Origin: CAYQJS01 sp964417895
Lineage (GTDB): Bacteria; Chloroflexota; UBA6077; SHYK01
Length of the DNA stretch: 64,000 bases
Assembly (NCBI GenBank): GCA_964417895.1
Contig: CAYQJS010000004.1
Location: 1-64,000, forward strand
Direction: 5' to 3'
Positions 33,768 to 42,302 of the stretch are shown here, one piece after another (position 1 is the stretch's first letter; every line of letters begins with the position of its first letter). The notes beneath the pieces are model-generated. The model saw only the letters and a list, made by a program, of their open reading frames with translations. It did not search any database and was not told the DNA's origin. A program made the translations under genes and the position numbers.

Positions 33768-35438
33768 ATGGACGCGCTTCCCCGCGTCGCCGTATCACCC
33801 CCTCGCCGCGTCCCGCACAGGCGCCACGTCCGAGCGCGACTGCTGGAACCAGCTCTCGCGGTGACGACGCATGACGAGGTGCAGGCCACCTACACGCCAG
33901 AGCAGGCCAGGGCTGAGGTGCAGCGGGCGATCGAGGCGGGTTTCGACCTGGAGGCGGCGAGGGAGGGGTGCCCCTTCAAAGTGGACATTCCGGCCTATTT
34001 CCGCAAAGTGCTTGACGGGGACTTCGATGGAGCCCTCGCCATCATCCGCCGCAGCCATCCCTTCGCTTCCACTTTCGGGCGCATGTGCCACCTCTTCTGT
34101 CAGGAGGCAACCCCCCCGCTGGAGGAGGTCGGCACACCCTGGGCCGACTGGCGGCCACCGGAATGGGAGCGGGCGGCCCCCTATGGAGCTGAAGGCAACT
34201 GGTCATCCCCAAGGCGCGAAGGGAATCCGGCCAGACTCGCCGAGCGCTTCAAGGGAGAGCCGGGGAGGGATGGTGCGAGCGGCCAGGCAGCCCAGCCGTC
34301 AGGGCCCACCTGGGCCACGGTAGCGGGCTCTATTCGAGGGGTCGGTCTGGGGTCCGGCATCCCCGGCGGCGGCGGAATCGAGCGGCCTGCGTACCTCTTG
34401 CTCGAGCGGTTCGTAGGCGACTACGGCGATCCGGCCCGGTCACCGGTCATTCCCGAGAAGCCCGCCAGCGGCAAACGAGTCGCCGTGATCGGCGCTGGCT
34501 CCGGTGGGCTGGCCAACGCCTGGATGCTCCGGCGACTCGGGCACGACGTGGACGTCTTTGATGCCCTGGCCGTGCCTGGCGGCACGCTGTTCGCGGGGTA
34601 TCCATCGCACCGGATGGCCAAGTTTGGCGTCCGCCGCGAGAACGACCCGACGGCCTGGGGGGCCCGCTTCTTCGGAGGGCGTCGGCTCAGCAAGGCGGAC
34701 ATCGACGCCATCATCGAGGAGTATGACCTCACCTTTCTGGGAGTGGGGAGATTCGCGGTGCCCATGGTAGGGATTCCCGGCGAGGACGCGACGGGCGTAT
34801 GGAACGCCCTCTACTTCATCGCCGAAGTTGGGTACGGGCGACGCCCGGCCGAAGGCGGGCGGTGCGTCATTTTTGGCGCCGGCCACACGGCCGAGGATGC
34901 GGCTCAGGTGGCGCGCCGCCTGGGCTGCACAATCAAGGTGTTCTATCGTCGCGGCCTCGACGAAATGCCCGTCGACTATGCTGACCCCGCGGAGTACGTC
35001 ACCCGCATGTCGATGGACGGCATCCAGTACCATTTCCTCGCCCAGCCGGTCCGAATCCTGACCGACGCGGAGAACCGGGTCCGCGGCGTGGAGTTCATCA
35101 AGACCCGGCTCGGAGAGCCGGACGCCAGCGGACGGCGCGCTCCGCACGCCGTCCGCGGCTCCAATTTCGTCGAGCCCTGTGAATTGGTGGTCGAGGCCAT
35201 CGGCGAGGCCGTGGACCTCAGTCTGATTCCCGATAGCATCGAGCGGACCAGCATGCACGTGGTCGTCGATCGGTCCAGCCACCGAACCAGCCATCCGAAG
35301 GTGTTCGCGGGCGGTGATCTCATCGACGATCGGGGGAACGACGGGGCGGCCCTTGCCGGCATCCAGGCTGCCTACACCATGGATTCAGTCCTTCGTCGGG
35401 AGCCAACGGTCCTCTTTGATCCGCGCCCGCTGAGGTAG
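33768..35438 (+). CDS. GltD-like FAD/NAD(P) oxidoreductase with degraded Fe-S domain
   Basis: The 556-residue protein has a helical N-terminal domain (about 40-125: EGCPFKVDIPAYFRKVLDGD, GRMCHLFCQEA) like the 4Fe-4S domain of glutamate synthase small subunit and dihydropyrimidine dehydrogenase. Most of the usual cluster Cys are missing. A poorly conserved Gly/Pro-rich stretch follows (about 130-215), then two Rossmann units: RVAVIGAGSGGLANAWMLRR with DVFDALAVPGGTLFAGYPSH (FAD), and RCVIFGAGHTAEDAAQVARR (NAD(P)H). VFAGGDLIDDRGNDGAALAG closes the FAD site. ATG 33768 follows GGGAGGTGCTC. It is probably an electron-transfer or reductase component; loss of cluster ligands suggests a changed electron route. 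Confidence 0.8.
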   Translation: MDALPRVAVSPPRRVPHRRHVRARLLEPALAVTTHDEVQATYTPEQARAEVQRAIEAGFDLEAAREGCPFKVDIPAYFRKVLDGDFDGALAIIRRSHPFASTFGRMCHLFCQEATPPLEEVGTPWADWRPPEWERAAPYGAEGNWSSPRREGNPARLAERFKGEPGRDGASGQAAQPSGPTWATVAGSIRGVGLGSGIPGGGGIERPAYLLLERFVGDYGDPARSPVIPEKPASGKRVAVIGAGSGGLANAWMLRRLGHDVDVFDALAVPGGTLFAGYPSHRMAKFGVRRENDPTAWGARFFGGRRLSKADIDAIIEEYDLTFLGVGRFAVPMVGIPGEDATGVWNALYFIAEVGYGRRPAEGGRCVIFGAGHTAEDAAQVARRLGCTIKVFYRRGLDEMPVDYADPAEYVTRMSMDGIQYHFLAQPVRILTDAENRVRGVEFIKTRLGEPDASGRRAPHAVRGSNFVEPCELVVEAIGEAVDLSLIPDSIERTSMHVVVDRSSHRTSHPKVFAGGDLIDDRGNDGAALAGIQAAYTMDSVLRREPTVLFDPRPLR

Positions 35439-35466
35439 CGCCCCGCGCGCTCCAACGTCGGCCTGC

Positions 35467-36483
35467 TCACTCGGGTAGGTCGGCTTGCGCCTGCTGAAGC
35501 GCCTCGAGCCGCAGCACATCCTCCACCCTGAACGTCGGCGCGATCCGGCCCGCCCGCTTCTCCTCGTCGACGATTATCTGGATGCCGTCGGCAGGGAGCG
35601 CGAGGTCTCGGGTGCCCCTCGTCTGCCAGCCGAGGAACAGGTCATCGAACGACCGCTGCTCGCGCTCGGTCGTGAGGAAGCCGGCATCGACGATGATCTG
35701 CTTGAACCGCTCCGTGTTGTTGAGATCGAGCACCCATCGGCAGCCGCGGATCATCCCCTTCAGAAACGCCTTCAGGATCTCGGGGCGCTCGTTGACAAAC
35801 TGCTCGTTGGCGCCGGTGACGCGGTCGTGGCGCGATGGGTAGCGCTCGCGCAAGTCGGCCAGGATCGGAAAGCCCTTCTCCAGCAGCATCGGCAGCTCCG
35901 AGGTCGGCGCCAGGATCGCAGGCCCGGCCCGGTCTTCAAGGAAAGCGTGCGCTCTCCCCGCCGAGTCGTGCATGGGCGCTCCGGAATACTCGAAGCGCAC
36001 ATCCTCGTCCGGCTCGATGCCGCTATCGAGCAGCACCTGGCGTAGCATGACGTCGGTAGCGCCACCGCGCTGCCCCATGTCAACCGCTCGGCCCCGCAGG
36101 TCATCGAGGGTCTCGAGGCCCTTCTGCCCGATGACGACGAAGGCGTGATTCTTTCGCCGCGCCGCCACGATACAGACCGGTCTGCCCTGGTCTCTGGCCT
36201 CCAGCACGAATGTCGTCCGCGGGTCGATACCGACGTCAGCGACGCCACGGGCCAATAGATCGACCTGCGCCGCCTCCCGGTCCAGCAGCTCGCCCGAGCC
36301 GTCTGGAAAGGAGATCACTTCGACGTCGGGCAAGCCCTCGTCGGCGAAGAAGCCTTGCTCGATCGCAGCCAGGGCAATGCCGACGTGGTTCCACTCCGCG
36401 TGAGCGGCGCTCAGCCTCAGGCGGGCTCCCGACCCACTTCGCGTCCCATTTCCACTCAGCCAGGCCTGTGGTTGTACGAGCAT
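35467..36483 (-). CDS. NMT1/SsuA-type solute-binding protein without signal peptide
   Basis: The 338-residue periplasmic-binding fold contains LRLSAAHAEWNHVGIALAAI, EQGFFADEGLPDVEVISFPD and VADVGIDPRTTFVLEARDQG, typical of nitrate/sulfonate/taurine/pyrimidine-precursor binding proteins (NMT1/THI5). LETLDDLRGRAVDMGQRGG is the usual hinge. There is no clear signal sequence or lipobox at the N-terminus (MLVQPQAWLSGNGTRSGSG), and no transporter partner is near. It may therefore be a cytosolic THI5-like enzyme or ligand sensor. ATG 36483 has GGGGGAGGAG directly upstream. It is convergent with the oxidoreductase gene. Confidence 0.82.
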   Translation of the reverse strand: MLVQPQAWLSGNGTRSGSGARLRLSAAHAEWNHVGIALAAIEQGFFADEGLPDVEVISFPDGSGELLDREAAQVDLLARGVADVGIDPRTTFVLEARDQGRPVCIVAARRKNHAFVVIGQKGLETLDDLRGRAVDMGQRGGATDVMLRQVLLDSGIEPDEDVRFEYSGAPMHDSAGRAHAFLEDRAGPAILAPTSELPMLLEKGFPILADLRERYPSRHDRVTGANEQFVNERPEILKAFLKGMIRGCRWVLDLNNTERFKQIIVDAGFLTTEREQRSFDDLFLGWQTRGTRDLALPADGIQIIVDEEKRAGRIAPTFRVEDVLRLEALQQAQADLPE

Positions 36484-36738
36484 CTCCTCCCCCTTTGCTC
36501 CCTCGATTCACATCGCAGATACGCGGACACCCTGGTCCGGCTCGCCGAAATGCGGCCTCGACCATACCCGCGCCCGTGCCGCCCGGTCAACAAGTAGAGC
36601 ACGCGGTGATCCGCAGCCTGGGCAAATTACTGGCCAGGAGGGCGGACGGCCATTGTGTATCATCGCCAATAGATCGTTGCGACCCGTTGCCCATCTTCTT
36701 CTCTACCACAAGGTGGCATTGCGGGACAAAGGAGGGCA
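36484..36738. other. Intergenic region, no gene seen
   Basis: This 255 bp lies between divergent starts. The right part is less G+C-rich than the flanks (for example TTGTGTATCATCGCCAATAG) and leads to a strong AAAGGAGGGCA ribosome site. It may hold the promoter of the hydrolase cassette. Confidence 0.4.
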
Positions 36739-37269
36739 ATGGTGGCTAGTCCTGTTATTGTTCTGCAGCAGCAATGGATGGAAACGCCACCGCCTCTAAG
36801 AGGTGAGGTTTTAGCTAGATACATCGTGGCCGTAGCAGACCGCGAAAATTTGCCCCGACGGGTCTTACTCGCCTTGGCATACGCCGAAAGCACATGGGAT
36901 GCGCAGAAACGGCGGCCGGTCAACCAGTCACAGGACGCCGCGTTTTGGCCGGATGTCTCTGGCGGAGCGTTTCAGCAGACGGTGGCCTTCTCGGACGAGT
37001 TCGCGGCACGCGGGCTCAACCCGAACAACTATCCTGGTGCGCAGATCACCGAGGAAATCGTCAGCCGCTATTTTGACCTCGATCACGCGGCTCGGGTCGC
37101 CGCGAGGAAGCTGCGAACGCTGTTGGCTCGGCCCGATGTGGGAGGAGACCATCTCTTGGCGCTGTTTCGCTACAACAAGCCAAACGGGACCCCCTCCCCT
37201 CAGGCACAGCAGAACTACCGGAACGGGCTCCTCAAAACGGACGGGTTCTTGGCGACGCTGGGATCCTGA
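36739..37269 (+). CDS. Lytic transglycosylase-like (SLT fold) protein
   Basis: The 176-residue protein has LARYIVAVADRENLPRRVLL followed by ALAYAESTWD, where the Glu is in the position of the SLT/goose-lysozyme catalytic acid. A long helical segment follows (ITEEIVSRYFDLDHAARVAA). There is no signal peptide or membrane helix. ATG 36739 has AAAGGAGGGCA upstream. Its N-terminus (VIVLQQQW) resembles that of the amidase two genes on (LVVLQQQG). Codon and base use are less G+C-biased than neighbours, suggesting acquisition. It is probably an endolysin- or tail-associated muramidase. Confidence 0.6.
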   Translation: MVASPVIVLQQQWMETPPPLRGEVLARYIVAVADRENLPRRVLLALAYAESTWDAQKRRPVNQSQDAAFWPDVSGGAFQQTVAFSDEFAARGLNPNNYPGAQITEEIVSRYFDLDHAARVAARKLRTLLARPDVGGDHLLALFRYNKPNGTPSPQAQQNYRNGLLKTDGFLATLGS

Positions 37270-37298
37270 CACGAGCACAGAGGAGAAGGAGGACACTC

Positions 37299-37511
37299 AT
37301 GGATGAAGCACTCAAGGATCTGTGGAACGCTGCTGGGGCCGGTGCTCCATTCAATACAACATTTGGCATCGTGGTCTTCTGGACGAACCACTACAAGGAA
37401 CTCGGCTCGCCTGTGGGCCCTGAGCATGTCGTAGGCGCCGGAATGGCCTTCCAGGCGTTTTCGCGCGGCATCGTCAAATGGGATCCGGCCGTCGGGGCCA
37501 CGATCCTGTGA
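37299..37511 (+). CDS. Small LGFP-repeat-like protein
   Basis: This 70-residue protein has a C-terminal stretch, LGSPVGPEHVVGAGMAFQAF then SRGIVKWDPAVGATIL, similar to an LGFP repeat (LGxPxxDE...YxxFxxGxIYWSPxTGA), a motif that anchors proteins to or binds peptidoglycan/arabinogalactan. The first half (WNAAGAGAPFNTTFGIVVFW) is hydrophobic in places. ATG 37299 follows GGAGAAGGAGGACACTC. The stop overlaps the amidase GTG start. It may target the two lytic enzymes to the wall. Confidence 0.6.
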   Translation: MDEALKDLWNAAGAGAPFNTTFGIVVFWTNHYKELGSPVGPEHVVGAGMAFQAFSRGIVKWDPAVGATIL

Positions 37512-38089
37512 AGCCCGCGCTCGTCGTCCTGCAACAGCAAGGAAAAGAGCCCCAGCTGTACATTCCGAGGGTAGCAATGAGAAAGGACCGCCCAGCGGCG
37601 GGCCACTTTGCAGCGCAGCCGAAGGGAGTAATCCTGCACGGCTCGCGTTCAACCATAGCAGGTAATCCGACGCACCAGGAGTTCCTCGGCACCGCGAATT
37701 TCCAGGGAACCAACGCCAAGGGGCTTGGGTGGCATGCCACGGTCGGAGATGACGAGATCGCGGTCCACCTCGAGGCCCATGAATGGGGCTTTAACGCCTT
37801 TGAAGCGAGCCGGATCTATCTGGGTGTCGAGTTCGCGCAGCCGACGGTCGATGATCCGATCAGCGATGGGCAGGTGCGTGCGTTCTGCTGGTGGATGCGC
37901 AAATACGTCTTGGCGCGTTGGCCAAATATCCCGCTACACTTCCCGACGCATTGGGACGTGGAGCAGAGTGGGGAAATTGGTGTCCCGCCAGAGGGGAAGA
38001 CTGACGTATTCCCGTTAACCGGTGGCCACGCCGCAGAGCTTCGTGACCGTATCGTTGCGAGACTGAGCGACGACGGCTGGAGGATTTAG
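37508..38089 (+). CDS. N-acetylmuramoyl-L-alanine amidase (amidase_2 fold)
   Basis: The 193-residue protein has KGVILHGSRSTIAGNPTHQE (first zinc His), LGWHATVGDDEIAVHLEAHE and the later FPTHWDVEQSGEIGVP plus PEGKTDVFP. The second His and an Asp (KTD) would complete the zinc site of PGRP/T7-lysozyme-type amidases. GTG 37508 overlaps the TGA of the previous gene (GTGA), so they are coupled. It has no signal peptide. Together with the transglycosylase-like and LGFP genes it forms a compact wall-lysis cassette, perhaps from a prophage or a contractile particle; no structural phage gene is visible nearby. Confidence 0.75.
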   Translation: MKPALVVLQQQGKEPQLYIPRVAMRKDRPAAGHFAAQPKGVILHGSRSTIAGNPTHQEFLGTANFQGTNAKGLGWHATVGDDEIAVHLEAHEWGFNAFEASRIYLGVEFAQPTVDDPISDGQVRAFCWWMRKYVLARWPNIPLHFPTHWDVEQSGEIGVPPEGKTDVFPLTGGHAAELRDRIVARLSDDGWRI

Positions 38090-38333
38090 CAAAGAGATTG
38101 CACCGGAGCGGCCCGTCGGCCGGCCCGATGCCCAGCCAGCGGATAAAAGTCTCTCGACTCTGGATCTGTACGAACACCGATCCCGGTGCGTGGTGCATTT
38201 GCGAGTCGCCCTCAATATCACCAAATAGCGTGGCCCTTCATCACGCCGGTGGCGTCGGCTCGATGACCTCACTTTTGGCGGAGCTGTCAGCCCTCGCTAT
38301 ACACTGGATCATTCTTCCGAGGCGGAGGCGGCG

Positions 38334-39203
38334 ATGATCACGGCGACCTTCGACTACGCGGTGGCCCACAGCGTGGCCGAGGCAGTGGATCACCTCCGGC
38401 AATATGGCGACGACGCCAAGCTGCTCGCCGGAGGCCAGAGCCTCATACCGTTGATGAAGTTCCGCCTCGCTCAGCCTTCAGTGCTGGTCGACATCAATCG
38501 CATCCCCGACCTCGCGTCGATCGAGGAGCGCAATGGCGATCTGCACATCGGCGCCCTCGTCCGCGAAGCCGACCTCGAGTCGTCCGCGGTGGTCGTGCAG
38601 TCGTTCCCGATTCTGTTCGATACGAGCCGTGTCATCGCGGACCCCATCGTGCGCAACCTGGCTACGGTGGGCGGCAACATCGCGCACGGCGACCCGGCCA
38701 ACGATCACCCGGCCGCCATGCTGGCGCTGCGAGCGTCGGTGGTCGCGGTCGGGCCAGGCGGGAGCCGATCCATTCCCATCGACGACTTCTTCCTCGATTC
38801 CTTCACGACCGCGCTCGCCCCCGACGAGATGCTCACCGACATCGTCGTGCCGCTCCAGCCGAGCCGCGGCGGCGGCGCCTACATCAAGCTGGAACGCAAG
38901 GTGGGCGATTTCGCGATCGTCGGGGTCGCTGCCCAGGTCGCGCTCGACGCGGAGGGCGCGATCGATCACGCAGGGATCGGACTCACCAACGCGGGGGCCA
39001 CGCCGCTACGAGCCGGCGAGTCAGAGCGCTTCCTTCGCGGCAAGCGGCCGGATGAGGCGGTTCTGCGCGAGGCCGGCGAGCTGGCCGCGCAAGCGGCCTC
39101 GCCCACGGCCGACCGGCGCGGATCGGTGGAGTACAAGCGCGCCATGGTGCGCAACCTCACCGTCCGTGCTCTGCGGAAAGCCGTCGAGCGCGCGTCGTCC
39201 TAG
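38334..39203 (+). CDS. coxM: Aerobic CO dehydrogenase, medium (FAD) subunit
   Basis: This 289-residue flavoprotein subunit has AGGQSLIPLMKFRLAQPSVL and TVGGNIAHGDPANDHPAAML, the two FAD-binding loops that define the CoxM/CutM/xanthine-dehydrogenase FAD subunit. The second closely follows the CO dehydrogenase version. It takes electrons from the Fe-S subunit to the quinone pool. GCGGAGGCGGCG precedes ATG 38334. A MITE-like element separates it from coxS, which in most clusters follows directly. Confidence 0.93.
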   Translation: MITATFDYAVAHSVAEAVDHLRQYGDDAKLLAGGQSLIPLMKFRLAQPSVLVDINRIPDLASIEERNGDLHIGALVREADLESSAVVVQSFPILFDTSRVIADPIVRNLATVGGNIAHGDPANDHPAAMLALRASVVAVGPGGSRSIPIDDFFLDSFTTALAPDEMLTDIVVPLQPSRGGGAYIKLERKVGDFAIVGVAAQVALDAEGAIDHAGIGLTNAGATPLRAGESERFLRGKRPDEAVLREAGELAAQAASPTADRRGSVEYKRAMVRNLTVRALRKAVERASS

Positions 39204-39208
39204 TAGGC

Positions 39209-39393
39209 TAGGCTAGTCCTTATGGATGTCGGGATCACGGGTCACCCCCACCCAACCCTCCCCCGTCGAGGGGGAGGGGAAGAGAACTGGTCCCCTCCCC
39301 CCCGAGGGGGAAGGGGAGAGAACTGTTCCCTCCCCCCTTGAGGGGGAGGGTTAGGGAGGGGGGTAACGTCCATGTTCATGCGAAGTGAGCCAC
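39209..39393. mobile_element. MITE-like palindromic element, copy D, inside the cox operon
   Basis: This element of about 185 bp lies between coxM and coxS. The left end (CTAGTCCTTATGGATGTCGG) and right end (complement GTGGCTCACTTCGCATGAAC) resemble copy A but are more diverged. The core repeats CCTCCCC...GGGGAGGGG palindromes with a duplicated AGAGAACTGKTCCC unit. An RNA hairpin here would be expected to affect how much coxS/coxL transcript is made from a coxM promoter. Confidence 0.7.
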
Positions 39394-39445
39394 CAGGGCA
39401 TAGCTGGCGAGCGGCCCATACTCGAGCGCGAGGAGGGGTACCCCG

Positions 39446-39949
39446 TTGAGCACGCATTCCATCGAAATGACCGTCAACGGTGCGCCGCATCGAGCCGAAA
39501 TCGAGGCCCGCCTGCTCCTCGTCCACTTCGTCCGCGAGAACCTCGGTTTCACCGGCACCCACATCGGCTGCGACACAACCCACTGCGGCGCGTGCACCGT
39601 GCTGCTCGACGGGCGGCCGATCAAATCGTGCACGCTCTTCGCGGTGCAGGCAGATGGCCGCGAGATTCGGACCGTTGAGGGCCTGGAGCAGAACGGCCAG
39701 CTGCACCCGGTGCAGGAGGGCTTCTGGCAGGAGCACGGGCTCCAGTGCGGCTTCTGTACGCCAGGTATGCTCATGACCAGCGTTGCGCTGCTGGAGCGCA
39801 ACGCGAGCCCCACCGAGGCCGAAATCCGCGAGGCGATATCAGGCAATCTGTGTCGCTGCACCGGCTACGTCAACATTGTGAAGTCCGTTCAATTTGCCGC
39901 CGAGAAGCTGCGCAGCGGCGCCGGCGCGGCGGCCGTGCAGGGAGGATGA
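39446..39949 (+). CDS. coxS: Aerobic CO dehydrogenase, small (2Fe-2S) subunit
   Basis: The 167-residue iron-sulfur subunit has a plant-type [2Fe-2S] site (HIGCDTTHCGACTVLLDG with a further Cys in KSC) and a second, helical-domain [2Fe-2S] site (LQCGFCTPGML, then GNLCRCTGY). It passes electrons from the molybdenum site to the flavin. TTG 39446 has GAGGAGGGG upstream; an ATG seven codons on lacks one. Its TGA overlaps an ATG of the coxL frame. Confidence 0.95.
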   Translation: MSTHSIEMTVNGAPHRAEIEARLLLVHFVRENLGFTGTHIGCDTTHCGACTVLLDGRPIKSCTLFAVQADGREIRTVEGLEQNGQLHPVQEGFWQEHGLQCGFCTPGMLMTSVALLERNASPTEAEIREAISGNLCRCTGYVNIVKSVQFAAEKLRSGAGAAAVQGG

Positions 39950-39954
39950 CCGCG

Positions 39955-42300
39955 ATGGCAGTCGAAATCCACGGCATAGGCCACAGCGTCAAGCGCAAAG
40001 AGGACGCTCGTTTCATCCGCGGCCAAGGCACGTACGTCGACGACGTGGTGCTGCCGGGCATGCTCTATCTTGATATCGTGCGCAGCCCGTATGCGCACGC
40101 CACGATTCGCAGTATCAACGCCGAGCGCGCCCTCGCGACGCCGGGGGTGCTGGCCGTCATCACCGGCAAGGACCTGGATGCCGCCGGCCTGGCCTGGATG
40201 CCCACTCTCATGTCGGACCGCCAGATGGTGCTCCCCGTGGACACGGTCATGTACCAGTCGCAGGAGGTGGCGGCTGTCGTCGCCGAGAGCCGCTACGCCG
40301 CGGCCGATGGGATCGCGGCCGTCGACGTGGAATACGAGCCCCTGCCGGTCGTCGTCGATCCGTATAAGGCGCTCCAGCCGGACGCGCCCATCCTGCGGCC
40401 AGACCGCGAGCAGAAGACAAACCACATCTGGCACTGGGAGGCCGGCGACCGCGCTGCCACGGATCGCGCATTCAGCGCCGCGCAGGTCACGGTGAAGCTG
40501 GACTTGTACATCCCGCGGATTCACGTTGCCTCGATCGAAACCTGCGGGTGCGTCGCCACTATGGACGCGGTCAGCGGCCGCCTGACGGTGTGGATGACGA
40601 CGCAGGCGCCGCACGCCATCCGCACCGTGTTCTCCCTGGTGAGTGGGATTCCCGAGCACAAGATCCGCGTTATCTCGCCGGACATCGGCGGCGGATTTGG
40701 CGGCAAGGTACCGGTCTACCCCGGCTACGTGATCGCCGTGGTCGCCGCGCTCAAGACGGGCAAGCCCGTGAAGTGGATCGAGGACCGCTCTGAGAACCTG
40801 CAGGCGGACTCGTTCGCGCGCGATTACCACATCACCGCGGAGCTAGCGGCCGATCGCGACGGCACGATGCGGGCCCTGCGCGCGAAGGTGCTGGCCGACC
40901 ACGGCGCCTTCGACGCGGCGGCCAACCCCTCCAAGTTCCCCGCCGGCCTCTTCAGTATCTGCACGGGCTCGTACAAGCTGGGGGCGGCGCACGTCGAGGT
41001 CGATGGCGCCTACACCAACAAGCCCCCGGGCGGCATCGCCTATCGCTGCTCCTTCCGCGTCACGGAGGCGGTCCACACCATCGAGCGGCTGGTCGACGTG
41101 CTCGCCGACGAGCTGGGTATGGACGCGGCGGAGATCCGGTTCAAGAACTTCATCCCGCCCGAAGCGTTCCCGTACCGGTGCGCCACGGGCTGGGAGTACG
41201 ACAGCGGCAACTACCCGGCTGCGCTCCAGAAAGCCCTGGACACGATCGGCTACGCCGAGCTCCTCCACGAGCAGGCCGAGAAGCGGGCGCGGGGCGAGCT
41301 GATGGGCATCGGCATCTCCACGTTCACCGAGATCGTCGGGGCCGGACCGTCGGATACATTCGACATCCTGGGTATCAAGATGTTCGACAGCGCCGAGATC
41401 CGGGTTCACCCAACGGGCTCAGCTATCGTTCGTATTGGCGTCCAGACACAGGGCCAGGGACATGAGACCACCTTCGCCCAGATCGTGGCCGAGGAGCTGG
41501 GCCTCCCGGTGGACAATATCACCGTCGAGCACGGAGACACGGATACAGCACCCTACGGGCTCGGCACGTACGCCAGCCGCAGCACGCCGGTAGCCGGGGC
41601 GGCGACCGCCGTCGCCGCGCGCAAGATTCGCGCCAAGGCGCAGCAGATCGCCGCCCATCTGCTCGAGGTGAGCCCCGACGACCTGGAATGGCGAGACTAC
41701 GGCTTCCGCGTCAAAGGCGCCCCGGACCGAGTGAAGACGATGGCCGAGATCGCGTTCGCGGCCTACACGAATCACCCGGCCGGCCTCGAGGCCGGCCTGG
41801 AGGCGGTTTGCTACTACGATCCGCCGAATCTGACCTTCCCGTTCGGGGCCTACGTGTGCGTCGTGGACATCGACCGCGGCACGGGCGAGGTCAAAGTGCG
41901 GCGGTTCCTGGCGATCGACGACTGCGGCAACATCATCAATCCGATGATCGTCGAGGGGCAGATCCATGGGGGGCTCACCATGGGCCTGGGTCCGTCACTC
42001 CTGGAGGAGATCTCCTACGATGAGGACGGCAATATGTCCGGGGGCAGCTTCATGGACTATCTGGTCCCCACTGCCGTCGAGACCCCCGCCTGGGAGACAG
42101 ACAAGACCTGCACCCCGTCGCCCCACCACCCGTTTGGCGCAAAGGGCGTCGGTGAGTCGGCGACGGTGGGCTCGCCACCCGCGATCGTGAACGCGGTGGT
42201 GGATGCGCTCTCCCACCTCGGGGTGCGGCATATCGACATCCCGATGACGCCGGACAAGATCTACCGCATTCTCGAAGAGCACGGACTGGTAGAGCCGTAG
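39955..42300 (+). CDS. coxL: Aerobic CO dehydrogenase, large (Mo-Cu) subunit, form I
   Basis: The 781-residue molybdopterin subunit carries GGIAYRCSFR (Cys about 365), the AYxCSFR active-site loop that distinguishes form I CO dehydrogenase, whose Cys ligates the copper. GGGFGGKVPVYPG and GVGESATVGSPPA (Glu about 734) are the usual cofactor-side motifs. The chain resembles CoxL throughout. ATG 39955 is chosen because GGAGG lies 9 nt upstream; ATG 39946 overlaps the coxS stop but is too near that site. With coxM and coxS this should oxidise CO to CO2 at trace or higher levels for energy. Confidence 0.95.
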   Translation: MAVEIHGIGHSVKRKEDARFIRGQGTYVDDVVLPGMLYLDIVRSPYAHATIRSINAERALATPGVLAVITGKDLDAAGLAWMPTLMSDRQMVLPVDTVMYQSQEVAAVVAESRYAAADGIAAVDVEYEPLPVVVDPYKALQPDAPILRPDREQKTNHIWHWEAGDRAATDRAFSAAQVTVKLDLYIPRIHVASIETCGCVATMDAVSGRLTVWMTTQAPHAIRTVFSLVSGIPEHKIRVISPDIGGGFGGKVPVYPGYVIAVVAALKTGKPVKWIEDRSENLQADSFARDYHITAELAADRDGTMRALRAKVLADHGAFDAAANPSKFPAGLFSICTGSYKLGAAHVEVDGAYTNKPPGGIAYRCSFRVTEAVHTIERLVDVLADELGMDAAEIRFKNFIPPEAFPYRCATGWEYDSGNYPAALQKALDTIGYAELLHEQAEKRARGELMGIGISTFTEIVGAGPSDTFDILGIKMFDSAEIRVHPTGSAIVRIGVQTQGQGHETTFAQIVAEELGLPVDNITVEHGDTDTAPYGLGTYASRSTPVAGAATAVAARKIRAKAQQIAAHLLEVSPDDLEWRDYGFRVKGAPDRVKTMAEIAFAAYTNHPAGLEAGLEAVCYYDPPNLTFPFGAYVCVVDIDRGTGEVKVRRFLAIDDCGNIINPMIVEGQIHGGLTMGLGPSLLEEISYDEDGNMSGGSFMDYLVPTAVETPAWETDKTCTPSPHHPFGAKGVGESATVGSPPAIVNAVVDALSHLGVRHIDIPMTPDKIYRILEEHGLVEP

Positions 42301-42302
42301 CC

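Noticed and set aside
39745..39954. Longer N-terminus for coxL starting in coxS
   Set aside because: The sequence there is the shadow of coxS; the CoxL homology starts at MAVEIHGIGHSVKRKEDARF with a proper ribosome site.
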